The position numbers were made by a program, and so were the translations under genes. The notes under the pieces were generated by a model, which made no database searches, was not told the DNA's origin, and was given only the letters and a program-made list of their open reading frames with translations. From assembly GCA_965223255.1 (NCBI GenBank), contig CBDCWA010000003.1, positions 558,001 through 622,000 of the forward strand: a stretch of DNA of 64,000 nucleotides. The letters run 5' to 3'. The DNA is from CBDCWA01 sp965223255. Its GTDB lineage: Bacteria; Pseudomonadota; Alphaproteobacteria; Rhizobiales; Hyphomicrobiaceae. This document shows positions 7,301 through 16,321 of the stretch, piece by piece (positions within the stretch are counted from its first letter, which is position 1; each line of letters starts with the position of its first letter).

Positions 7301-8770
7301 ATGACATCAAGACAGATCAAGCAACGCGCGACGGGCTCGCCGCAAGTGGCCATTGTGTGCGTCGCCATGGCAAGTCTCTGTGTTGTTGCAACCGGTTATC
7401 CTAGTTCTGCTTCTGGCGAAACCCTGCGTCAGGCGCTCGCCGCCGCCTATCGGACCAATCCTGAACTCGATGCCGAACGCGCGCGCCTTCGAGCCACGGA
7501 CGAACAAGTCTCTCAGGCGCGAGCAGGGTTCCGGCCCAGTGTGACCGGTTCAGGCGCGGCCACTTATGACAATCAAAGATCAAAACCGGCGTCGACGGGC
7601 GATGGCCGGGTCTACCCCAAATCCCTCTCGATCGATGTGCGCCAGCCCATTTTCCGAGGTTTCAGAACTATCGGTCAATTACGCGAGGCAGAATCCAACG
7701 TCAGAGCCGGCCGCGCCATCCTGCGCAATGTCGAGCAAAACGTGCTACTCGCGGCGGTGACCGCTTATGTGAATGTTGTGCGCGATCAGGCGGTTGTTCG
7801 TCTTAATGAGAACAATCTAAAGGTATTGTCACGCGAATTGCGCGCAACCCTTGATCGCTTCAATGTCGGCGAAGTTACCAAAACCGATGTGGCACAGGCC
7901 CGCTCGCGCCGCTCCCTGGCCGTTTCCCAGCTTGAGGCAGCCCGCTCGACGCTCAAAGCCAGTCGCGCCGAGTACCAAAGGGTAATCGGCTTTGCCCCCG
8001 GCCGTCTGCGCCAGCCGAAAGTACCGTATTCGCGGCTGCCGAAAACACGTCAATCGGCGATCAAAATCGCCTATAAGGAAAACCCAATTATTGTCGCCGC
8101 CCTGTATCGCGAAGCGGCCGCCCGCCACGTTATTACCCAAATCAAAGGTGAATTGCTCCCCGAACTCTCACTGGAGGCATCCGGTAGTAAGGGATTCGAT
8201 GTCCCAGGTATCACAAAAGAGACCCGCAACCTGAGCGTCGTTGGCCGTTTATCCGTGCCGCTCTACACCGGCGGACTAGTGAGTTCCCGCGTACGGGCTG
8301 CCAAGCACACCCACATTAGCCGCATCCAGGAAATTGAACAAAATCGCGTACTGGTGCGCTCCAACGTCATTTCGGCGTGGTCTCAGCTCAACGCCTCGCG
8401 CGCCCAGCTGGTTGCCGCCCGCACCCGCGTAACGGCTGATCGTACGGCCTTGCAAGGGGTCCGTGAGGAAGAACGCGTCGGCCAGCGCACACTGCTGGAT
8501 GTCCTCAACGCCGAACTCGAACTCCTCAACTCCGAGGTGGCTCTGGTCACCAATATCCGCGACGAGATCGTCAGTGCCTACACACTCCTCACTCAAATTG
8601 GCCGGCTGTCCGCCAAATCCATGAAACTTTCGAGCACCATTTATGATGCCAAAGTACACTACAATCAGGTGCGCAGAAAATGGTTTGGCCTGAGCATCAC
8701 GCACGCCGACGGGCGCAAAGAACGACTTAATGTCTGGCGGCCTAAGTCCAGAAAACAAAGTAAAAAATAG
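7301..8770 (+). CDS. tolC: TolC-family outer-membrane channel protein
   Basis: A 489-residue protein with an N-terminal signal segment (about residues 18-40, hydrophobic, ending around A-S-G-E). Two TolC-type repeats of long helices and short strands follow; the first opens with T-L-R-Q-A-L-A-A-A-Y-R-T-N-P-E-L, the usual TolC N-terminal motif. TolC trimers form the outer-membrane exit duct for type I secretion and drug efflux pumps. No inner-membrane pump or adaptor gene is adjacent, as is common for shared TolC proteins. The start is supported by GAGGTG about nine bases upstream. Its neighbours, the Pcm-like gene and the PopZ-type gene, match other alphaproteobacteria. Confidence 0.95.
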   Translation: MTSRQIKQRATGSPQVAIVCVAMASLCVVATGYPSSASGETLRQALAAAYRTNPELDAERARLRATDEQVSQARAGFRPSVTGSGAATYDNQRSKPASTGDGRVYPKSLSIDVRQPIFRGFRTIGQLREAESNVRAGRAILRNVEQNVLLAAVTAYVNVVRDQAVVRLNENNLKVLSRELRATLDRFNVGEVTKTDVAQARSRRSLAVSQLEAARSTLKASRAEYQRVIGFAPGRLRQPKVPYSRLPKTRQSAIKIAYKENPIIVAALYREAAARHVITQIKGELLPELSLEASGSKGFDVPGITKETRNLSVVGRLSVPLYTGGLVSSRVRAAKHTHISRIQEIEQNRVLVRSNVISAWSQLNASRAQLVAARTRVTADRTALQGVREEERVGQRTLLDVLNAELELLNSEVALVTNIRDEIVSAYTLLTQIGRLSAKSMKLSSTIYDAKVHYNQVRRKWFGLSITHADGRKERLNVWRPKSRKQSKK

Positions 8771-8978
8771 TATCACCGTGGCGCGCGCAAGATGTCTTCA
8801 CACCACCCGCTAGGGCTGTTCGCACAGGCACGCGACCGCCCCTTGCTCCTACGATTTGACCAATCCCCCTTGTTGTAATCGTTCGAGGTCGGCTATATCT
8901 GGACCAGGCCAGCCTGCGAAAATGCAGGCAAAGCGCTTGATTTGTAATGGACATGGCTGATCACACAAGGAGCGCAGA

Positions 8979-9830
8979 ATGAGCGGATCGGATGGCAAGA
9001 CCGAACCGAGCATGGATGAAATTCTCGCCTCTATTAAGAAGATCATCTCGGAAGAACCCAAAACGGGCGAGGCAGAACCTGCGCCTCAAAAAGCTGTTGG
9101 GGCCAACAACATTGACGCCTCGCTCGACAGTCTCCTAAAGGCACAGATTGATTCTGCCCCAAATGGCGCACACGCTCATCCGGTGCATGATCCCAATGCC
9201 GCTCCCAAAACCCCTGCTGGCACCCCGGCACCAACAGAAGCGTCACCGGGATCGACTTCGGATGCGACGCCACGGTCCACCGGCCCGCTCGCCGCCAAGT
9301 CCATAAGTCAACCCACGACGGACGAAATCGAAGCCATCCGCCGCCGTGCGCGTCAAGCTGCCGGATTAGAGACCAAGGGCACCCAACCAGACACGCAAGC
9401 GGCTGGCGAAACTTCACGCGAGACTGCGCCGGCAAGCAGCAGTGATCCCACTCCCACGTCGCAGTCCGTTGAGGTCCCAGCTCAATCCTCTGGCCAAGCC
9501 GCTCCCACAAGCCCGCAGCAACCCGATGCATCAACCGGAGATCCTCAAACTGCGGCGAGTTTGGCGCCAAACGGCTCACCCGTTACCCAATCAATGAGCA
9601 CCGCCGAGCCAACTCCAGCGGCTCAAGCCGATGCTGCAACATCTACTGAGGCAACCAGCCAGGCCGCCCCAATTCAATCGCGCACCATAGAAGACACGGT
9701 CACCGAGCTCCTTCGCCCGATGCTCCGCGAATGGCTTGATTCCAATCTGCCAACGATCATTGAAAAAGTCGTCAAAGATGACATCGCAAAGCGAACAACA
9801 AAATTGTTTGATGGTGAGAAAAAACCCTAA
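8979..9830 (+). CDS. popZ: PopZ-type cell-pole organising protein (DUF2497)
   Basis: A 283-residue protein with the three-part PopZ layout. There is a conserved short helix at residues 1-26 (S-M-D-E-I-L-A-S-I-K-K-I-I-S-E). It is followed by a disordered linker of about 200 residues rich in Pro, Thr, Ser, Ala and Gln. The C-terminal helical region, about 235-280, contains L-L-R-P-M-L-R-E-W-L-D-S-N-L-P. In Caulobacter, PopZ self-assembles at the pole and tethers the ParB-bound origin. The linker is acid-poor compared with the Caulobacter protein. Placement just upstream of valS is conserved. An AAGGAG-like site precedes the start. Confidence 0.9.
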   Translation: MSGSDGKTEPSMDEILASIKKIISEEPKTGEAEPAPQKAVGANNIDASLDSLLKAQIDSAPNGAHAHPVHDPNAAPKTPAGTPAPTEASPGSTSDATPRSTGPLAAKSISQPTTDEIEAIRRRARQAAGLETKGTQPDTQAAGETSRETAPASSSDPTPTSQSVEVPAQSSGQAAPTSPQQPDASTGDPQTAASLAPNGSPVTQSMSTAEPTPAAQADAATSTEATSQAAPIQSRTIEDTVTELLRPMLREWLDSNLPTIIEKVVKDDIAKRTTKLFDGEKKP

Positions 9831-10017
9831 CCAATTCGCGATGCACGAGACCTTACATGGAAGACAAGGCTAAGAATGCACCTGCCGCCCACGGCGCGTG
9901 CCTCCAGCAAGGCTGGCCGCGTTGACCCCGAGACGAGTTTTGAAAATCTAGACCACCGCGCAACGTTGGCCAAGCACAGTGCAATGGCCGTTACGCAATA
10001 AGGGCCCCTATCGCAGA

Positions 10018-12798
10018 ATGCTCGAGAAAACCTATCAACCCAACGCAATCGAAGCCCGCATCCATGAAGCGTGGCAAAACCAGGACGCGTTCAAGTGCGG
10101 ACGCGAAGACCGCCGTGATGCCGAACCCTACTGCATAGTTATACCGCCACCCAATGTCACCGGTTCATTACACATGGGTCATGCCCTGAATAACACGCTG
10201 CAGGACATTCTGTGCCGTTATCAGCGCCTGTTAGGCAAGGATGTGCTGTGGCAACCGGGCACAGACCACGCCGGCATCGCAACACAACTTGTCGTCACAC
10301 AGCAGTTGGCGGAGCGCCAAATCAATTACAAGGATCTTGGCCGCAAATCATTTCTTGATGAAGTTTGGTCATGGAAGGCGCAATCGGGCGGTATTATCGT
10401 CAACCAACTCAAGCGCCTCGGTGCCTCCTGCGACTGGTCGCGTGAACGCTTTACAATGGACGATGGGTTATCGCGTGCGGTCATCAAAGTCTTTGTGGAT
10501 CTTCATCGCCAGGGCCTGATCTACAAGGACAAGCGCCTCGTCAATTGGGATCCGGAGTTTCAATCCGCGGTATCCGATCTGGAAGTCGAGCCCCGCGATC
10601 ACATTGGCTCGTTTAAGTGGTCGCGCATGCAGGTTGACAAGGACGGGGCATTGGTCCCATTCGATCCGGCCGCCCTGTCGAAGGTCCTCGATCGCGATTC
10701 AAGCGGTCACATGTATTATATCCGCTATCCGATCGCCGACACCGACTACGACGAAACAGACAGCAACACCTACATCACGGTCGGCACGACCCGCCCGGAA
10801 ACAATGTTGGGCGATACCGGTGTTGCGATTCATCCCGACAACGAAAACTTGGGCAAATTCATTGGTAAGCGCGTTCGTCTGCCGCTTTGCGACCGCGACA
10901 TTCCGATCGTTGGAGATGTTTATGCGGACCCTGAAAAGGGCACCGGCGCCGTCAAGATCACACCGGCCCATGACTTCAATGACTGGGACGTCGGCAAGCG
11001 TGCCGGGCTTGATGCGATCAACATTCTGCAACCCGACGGAACACTCAACGAAAATGCACCCGCGGCCTATCGCGGACTGGATCGATTTGAAGCGCGCAAG
11101 CTCATTGTCGCCGATCTCGCCGGCATAGGGATGTTAGAAAAAATTGAGCCACACAGCCACGCCGTCCCTCATGCTCAGCGCGGCGACGCCATCGTCGAAC
11201 CCTATCTGACCGATCAATGGTACGTTGATGCGAAGACATTGGCAGCGCCGGCACTTGCAGCGGTTCGCGCAGGCAAGACGCGCTTTGTCCCCGAGCGCTA
11301 CGCCAATGATTATTTCATGTGGCTGGACAATATCCAGCCGTGGTGCATTTCCCGCCAGCTCTGGTGGGGCCATCAGATCCCGGCATGGTATGACGGTGAC
11401 GGCAATATCTTTGTCGCCCATGATGCCGACGAGGCCCAAGCCGCAGCCAAACAATTCCACGCCGGCAAAGCCGTTGAATTGACCCGCGATGAAGATGTTC
11501 TTGATACTTGGTTCTCGTCCGGATTGTGGCCATTTTCAACCCTGGGCTGGCCCGACGATACGCCGGAAGTCGCACGGTATTATCCGACAAGCGTACTCGT
11601 GACAGGCTTTGATATCATCTTTTTCTGGGTCGCCCGGATGATGATGATGGGCCTGCACTTCAAGCACGAGATCCCATTTCATGATGTCTATATCCATGCC
11701 CTCGTTCGCGACGAGAAGGGCAACAAGATGTCAAAGACGCGCGGCAACGTTATAGATCCGCTTGCGCTTATAGAGGAGTATGGCGCCGACGCGCTGCGCT
11801 TTACCCTGGCAGCAATGGCCGCCCAAGGACGCGACATCAAGCTTGCCACCTCTCGGGTGGAAGGTTACCGCAACTTTGCAACCAAGCTATGGAACGCGGC
11901 GCGTTTTGCAGAAATGAACGAATGCGTACGCGATCCAGAATTCGATCCCAGCCAGACACAGGAGACCGTCAACCAGTGGATCGTCGGCGAGACGGAGCGC
12001 GCCCGCGATACCGTCACGCGCGCGCTCAACGAATATAAATTCAACGAAGCTGCCACTGCTATTTACGAGTTTGTATGGGGACGGTTCTGCGACTGGTATG
12101 TCGAGCTGACGAAACCAATCTTGAATGGCGATGATGCCGCCTCAATAGCAGAAGTTCGCGCTTGCACGGCCTGGACCCTGGATCAGATCCTTAAACTCCT
12201 CCACCCGTTCATGCCATTCATCACCGAAGAATTGTGGACGCGGACCGGCGAATACGGCCCGGAGCGGACCGGCCTACTGACACTCGCCGATTGGCCAGCT
12301 TGTGAAGGTTTGTCCAACGCGCAAGCCGATGATGAAATCGGCTGGATCATACAGTTGGTCAGCGATATCCGTTCTGTGCGCGCTGAAATGCGTGTACCTG
12401 CCGGCGCAAAAATTCCGTTGGTGATTGTTGGCGGCGGAGAGAAATGGCGCTCCCGCGTCGATCACCACGATGATAGCCTGCGCCGCCTTGCGCGATTGGA
12501 TCACATATCGTTTGCCGATAGCGCACCATCCGGTGGCGCTGTCATCGTTGTACAGGATGCGACTGTTGCCTTGCCACTTGCCGATGTCATCGACATGGCC
12601 GCCGAACGCGCGCGATTGGAAAAGGAAGTGGCACGCATCGAGGCCGAGATTAAAAAGATCGACGGCAAACTTGCAAACGCCAATTTCGTCAACAAGGCAC
12701 CGGCCGAAGTCGTTGAGGAAAATCGTGAAAGGCGCAGCGAGTACGAAGCGACCGCGGAGCGCTTAAGAGCTGCGGTAGCTTGCCTCGATTTGAACTAA
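10018..12798 (+). CDS. valS: valyl-tRNA synthetase
   Basis: A 926-residue class I synthetase that charges tRNA-Val and edits threonyl errors. I start at the ATG at 10018, giving M-L-E-K-T-Y-Q-P, the usual ValRS start; the 13 codons before it look non-coding. The HIGH-type motif H-M-G-H is at residues 52-55. The KMSKS motif is K-M-S-K-T near 570. The CP1 editing insert lies between them. The C-terminal 65 residues form the charged coiled-coil arm (M-A-A-E-R-A-R-L-E-K-E) that contacts tRNA. All parts are present and the length is normal. Confidence 0.98.
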   Translation: MLEKTYQPNAIEARIHEAWQNQDAFKCGREDRRDAEPYCIVIPPPNVTGSLHMGHALNNTLQDILCRYQRLLGKDVLWQPGTDHAGIATQLVVTQQLAERQINYKDLGRKSFLDEVWSWKAQSGGIIVNQLKRLGASCDWSRERFTMDDGLSRAVIKVFVDLHRQGLIYKDKRLVNWDPEFQSAVSDLEVEPRDHIGSFKWSRMQVDKDGALVPFDPAALSKVLDRDSSGHMYYIRYPIADTDYDETDSNTYITVGTTRPETMLGDTGVAIHPDNENLGKFIGKRVRLPLCDRDIPIVGDVYADPEKGTGAVKITPAHDFNDWDVGKRAGLDAINILQPDGTLNENAPAAYRGLDRFEARKLIVADLAGIGMLEKIEPHSHAVPHAQRGDAIVEPYLTDQWYVDAKTLAAPALAAVRAGKTRFVPERYANDYFMWLDNIQPWCISRQLWWGHQIPAWYDGDGNIFVAHDADEAQAAAKQFHAGKAVELTRDEDVLDTWFSSGLWPFSTLGWPDDTPEVARYYPTSVLVTGFDIIFFWVARMMMMGLHFKHEIPFHDVYIHALVRDEKGNKMSKTRGNVIDPLALIEEYGADALRFTLAAMAAQGRDIKLATSRVEGYRNFATKLWNAARFAEMNECVRDPEFDPSQTQETVNQWIVGETERARDTVTRALNEYKFNEAATAIYEFVWGRFCDWYVELTKPILNGDDAASIAEVRACTAWTLDQILKLLHPFMPFITEELWTRTGEYGPERTGLLTLADWPACEGLSNAQADDEIGWIIQLVSDIRSVRAEMRVPAGAKIPLVIVGGGEKWRSRVDHHDDSLRRLARLDHISFADSAPSGGAVIVVQDATVALPLADVIDMAAERARLEKEVARIEAEIKKIDGKLANANFVNKAPAEVVEENRERRSEYEATAERLRAAVACLDLN

Positions 12799-12874
12799 GG
12801 GCACTCTTAGAGGCTTCCGGCAGTGGGGTTATCATCATAGCCGCCGCCTCAAACCCACCACTTCGCGCAACATC

Positions 12875-13468
12875 TCAGGATTTGACCCCTGGTACATGCT
12901 TGGCGACGACGGGGCGTTCAGAGATCACCCGCAGCTCGCGCAACTGCCATTCAAGACCGCGGAGTACGAACACGCCGGCATAAGACCGGTCCTTGACATA
13001 CTTGTCGACGATCTCGAACTCGACGCGGGTTAAACCAGTCATTTCAGCCCGGCGAATGCGCTTGTAAAACCGCACAATGCGCTCCGTCCATGGACGTGCT
13101 TTTTCTCCCGCAACTGCCCGCCATGTGGCGCGATATTTGGCGAGCTGCGATAGCCCGGTTGGGGTAACATAGGTCTCCAAGAACCGATCCACCATGGTTT
13201 GGCCAAAGGCGGACTTTACGCGCTGCCAAAGTGTCGGCTTCACCCTTGCCCCAAGGGCTACAGCTTGCGGCAGCACATCGGGCTGTCCATTGATTGACCG
13301 CTTAAGCGTCGCGCGCACGTTGACCCAGTCGACTTTTCGTTCAACGAATGCCGTATCGCCTTTCTTGATCGCCTCGTTCAACGACCAGGCAGCCCAAAAC
13401 GGCGACAACACATAAAGTGTGCCAAGTGCCAGAAAGAGCATCGCATATCCAAGCAGGCGATAGATCAT
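12875..13468 (-). CDS. DUF2939 single-span membrane protein
   Basis: A 197-residue protein with one N-terminal hydrophobic segment (about 4-24) followed by S-P-F-W-A-A-W-S-L-N-E-A-I, the typical opening of DUF2939 proteins. The family has no assigned function. The bulk of the protein should lie in the periplasm. The C-terminal part reads like a beta-strand domain (F-E-I-V-D-K-Y-V ... V-F-V-L-R-G-L-E-W-Q-L). It is convergent with valS, and no partner gene is evident. Confidence 0.8.
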   Translation of the reverse strand: MIYRLLGYAMLFLALGTLYVLSPFWAAWSLNEAIKKGDTAFVERKVDWVNVRATLKRSINGQPDVLPQAVALGARVKPTLWQRVKSAFGQTMVDRFLETYVTPTGLSQLAKYRATWRAVAGEKARPWTERIVRFYKRIRRAEMTGLTRVEFEIVDKYVKDRSYAGVFVLRGLEWQLRELRVISERPVVAKHVPGVKS

Positions 13469-13636
13469 TGCCGAATTCCTAGACTCATGACGATCCCGAC
13501 GGAAAATTCATCTGCCAGTCAGTATAGCGCCAAAAATCGGCCATCAAACGGCAATGCAACCTTAAATTTTGCTCATAACTTGGAAAATACCGTTTGGTGG
13601 GGCCGAAAAGGGCCCGATAGGGCGGCTCTGCCCGCT

Positions 13637-14746
13637 TCAGCGCGCGCCTAGGCATATGCGACGTAACGCAGACCAATCCCCCGCCGATAACGCTGGGCGT
13701 GTAGGATATGCCGCCTGGCGCTCCGCGAGACGTGCGCGTTCACGGGCCCCAGGGTGGGTGCTAAAAACACTGAATTGCCTCCCGACCCGGCTTTGCCGCC
13801 GCTTCCATTGGCGGCGAAAGAAATCCGCGAACCCCTGTGCACCGATTTCTGCCTGTTTAAGGATTCGCAATGCGTGCCGGTCGGCATCGCGCTCGCCATC
13901 ACGGGAATATTTTAGACGCGTCAGAACCAACCCAATATTGGCAATCGTCCCCCCTCCGAACATCGCTTCCGCCAACGCAGACAGACCGATCGCACGGATA
14001 AATCCGCTTTCGGGATGCAGTTCGATACCGTGTCCCATTTCGTGGGCAAGGACACCCGCCACTTCCTCCGGACTTCGCGCTTGACGAATAAGACCGCTCG
14101 TCAAGACCACGCGTTCACCGGGTGTCGCAAAGGCATTGACCAACCGCCACTTCACGACCTGGACTTTGAACGTTTTTTTACTGCCGCTGGCGGCACTCAA
14201 TCGTGCAACGAGGCTCTGCAAGGCACGCTGGCCGTTGGAATTGACACAGGCCGGGCGCTTCTTGGTGAGCGAGCGCACGACATTATCACCTAAGGACTGG
14301 CGCACTGAATCAGGCAACATCCGCGCCAACCCCTGCACCGGGCGAACGTCGAGCCACCAACCGAGCCCGATTACTGCGGCAACAGCCGTCGCACCAATAG
14401 CCACCGGCCGTATCGCCTTTGAGCGCTGCGATGAGCGCTTGAACTGCGGTGCACGTCGAGCGAGTTCGGCAACAAACGAGGCATCTTCAACGAACAGCGA
14501 CGCGCCCGCCGGATCTGCAAAGGTCAAAAGCACGTCTTTGGATTTGGGTGTTAGTCCCGTGCCAACGCTCAAGTTATCGAATGGAACGACCTCTTGCGTT
14601 CGACCTCGATCATCGAGAAGGACGATGCCTTCATTGGCAAGACGCACGTCGCGTTGTTCGGCGCGAGCGGTTTGTCCGTCCGAAAATCGCCCGGACCACA
14701 TTTGCACAGAAACAGCACTCGGAGCTATGCTAGAACGCGTCGACAT
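13637..14746 (-). CDS. M48-family zinc metallopeptidase
   Basis: A membrane-attached peptidase with the zinc motif H-E-M-G-H (about residues 235-239) and a downstream glutamate in G-E-R-D-A-D as third ligand. One hydrophobic segment lies near residues 113-132 (numbered from the start used here). The N-terminal beta domain reads G-R-F-S-D-G-Q-T-A-R. Similar proteins act in envelope protein quality control. The start is uncertain: ATG at 14746 overlaps the DUF898 stop by 17 bp and has an AGG nearby, while ATG at 14701 matches the common family start and gives a protein 15 residues shorter. The overlap with the DUF898 gene indicates an operon, a frequent pairing. Confidence 0.9.
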   Translation of the reverse strand: MSTRSSIAPSAVSVQMWSGRFSDGQTARAEQRDVRLANEGIVLLDDRGRTQEVVPFDNLSVGTGLTPKSKDVLLTFADPAGASLFVEDASFVAELARRAPQFKRSSQRSKAIRPVAIGATAVAAVIGLGWWLDVRPVQGLARMLPDSVRQSLGDNVVRSLTKKRPACVNSNGQRALQSLVARLSAASGSKKTFKVQVVKWRLVNAFATPGERVVLTSGLIRQARSPEEVAGVLAHEMGHGIELHPESGFIRAIGLSALAEAMFGGGTIANIGLVLTRLKYSRDGERDADRHALRILKQAEIGAQGFADFFRRQWKRRQSRVGRQFSVFSTHPGARERARLAERQAAYPTRPALSAGDWSALRRICLGAR

Positions 14747-15851
14747 CGAAAGCCTGGGCGAGGCCTTCACCCCGCTGATTGTTGTCCGGCGCCGTTTGGA
14801 CGATGGCATCGAAATCAACAGCGCCATCAAACGACAAGTTATCAATCATATAGCGCGCCGAGCGGGCTTGCGCTACCGGCGTTAGAATTCCAAGCGTAAA
14901 AAGGACCAGCAAATAGTTGGTTACACTGAGCCAGGCCAGACCGCGACCGGTCATCCGGCCTTCAAAGGCAACGCCTTCATAGGTTGTGTGACGCGCAAAA
15001 TGATTGAACATTCTGGCTCGATACCAGGAAGAGACGACCAGATAAATGAAGTAGCCGACAATCATCACACCAAACACAACCGCCATAATACGAAACTGCA
15101 ATTCAATCGGCATGGTTGGCCTGTCGGGCGGCACCAATGAGTAGACGAAGGCGCCATAGACGGCGCTCCCGATCAATGCGAGCAACAGGACCGACACCCA
15201 CACCACCGCGAATTTCCCGTACAAATAACCCGAGCTTGCCGAGAAAGAGAAATAGCGGTCACCAAAGCGCATACGATTGGTCATCAGGCCTTGGAGCTTT
15301 GTCGTCCGCCACGGCATGATCCATCCAAGTGTCAGCGGAATGAGGAGTGCGGTCCAAAAGAATGTCCAGGCGTAATCCCAGCCATCGCCGTCGAGCCCCG
15401 CTCTAATGCCGCGCCAGGTCGTTCGCGATAAGCGATAGCGTGCAGCTCTGTAGAGCGCCGCACCGAATAAGAACCCCAAAATTATATAAAAGATGAGCGT
15501 TATCACCGACGTCAAAGTTGATTTTTGCCCCCACCAGAGATGGACAAAGAACATCGCCAAGAACGCTGGCAACAAAACAAGCCCAAACACGATTAGAAAA
15601 CCAATGAAGAGTTCCCAACCCGTACCGGTATACTGCAACGGTTGCTGCTCCAGCCGCGCCCCAGACCAGATCCGCCGTCGTTCCTCCGTCTTTCCCCAGA
15701 AGTGATAGATGCCGAACGTCAAGACGCGCATTATGGTATTGAAAATCGACAGCAAGATCATGCCGTCTGGCCGGACCCAATCAAGCGACGTCCTGCGCAC
15801 ACCAGGCGTGGTGTGGGCTGCGGCACCAGGGCTGTTATCACTATTGCTCAC
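14730..15851 (-). CDS. DUF898 (YjgN-like) multi-span membrane protein
   Basis: A 373-residue polytopic protein with seven or more membrane segments. The repeated cores F-G-I-Y-H-F-W-G-K-T and L-G-I-L-T-P-V-A-Q-A-R define the DUF898/YjgN family, of unknown role. I start it at GTG 15851, where a G-rich stretch lies four to five bases upstream. A TTG at 15863 in the same frame has its purine-rich site too close. It leads the two-gene operon with the M48 peptidase, which may process or regulate it. Confidence 0.85.
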   Translation of the reverse strand: MSNSDNSPGAAAHTTPGVRRTSLDWVRPDGMILLSIFNTIMRVLTFGIYHFWGKTEERRRIWSGARLEQQPLQYTGTGWELFIGFLIVFGLVLLPAFLAMFFVHLWWGQKSTLTSVITLIFYIILGFLFGAALYRAARYRLSRTTWRGIRAGLDGDGWDYAWTFFWTALLIPLTLGWIMPWRTTKLQGLMTNRMRFGDRYFSFSASSGYLYGKFAVVWVSVLLLALIGSAVYGAFVYSLVPPDRPTMPIELQFRIMAVVFGVMIVGYFIYLVVSSWYRARMFNHFARHTTYEGVAFEGRMTGRGLAWLSVTNYLLVLFTLGILTPVAQARSARYMIDNLSFDGAVDFDAIVQTAPDNNQRGEGLAQAFDVDAF

Positions 15852-16321
15852 GACGCCCCCCAATCCTCATCATTAAGACTAAAACCTCATACAACTGATC
15901 TGTTACTCAACATATTAATTAACACTAATCAATAAATCGACAGAATGATTATTAGCCCCACTCATACGGCCACTCCATGTCTGAACATCCAGTATGACGG
16001 TGTCGACCTGAGCGGCTTGGTTCTTATCACCCGCCTTTACAATTTTCGAAAATCTAGATCTGTTGCTCAACTACCACGACATTCCCCAATGCTGCCTCTA
16101 TTGAGCCACAATGGCCAGCGATCTATCGGGCCTGGCCGTGGTGAGGATCTACGGTCGTGAATGAATAGATATGCGGCGGTTGCCTTTGACGGGGATGGGC
16201 ACAGCGCTTCCGCTGAAATACGAGCCGACACAGAACGATTCGAGCTTCATGGGGGGCTTGATTGGTGGCTTAATCGTGTTCAGCCGCGCCGTGCACCAAG
16301 GAAATTCGGACGCACCACCAG
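15852..16321. other. 470-bp divergent gap upstream of ilvD
   Basis: AT-rich around 15890-15960, consistent with divergent promoters for the DUF898 operon and ilvD. I looked for an attenuator-type leader rich in Ile, Val or Leu codons and saw no convincing one. Confidence 0.5.
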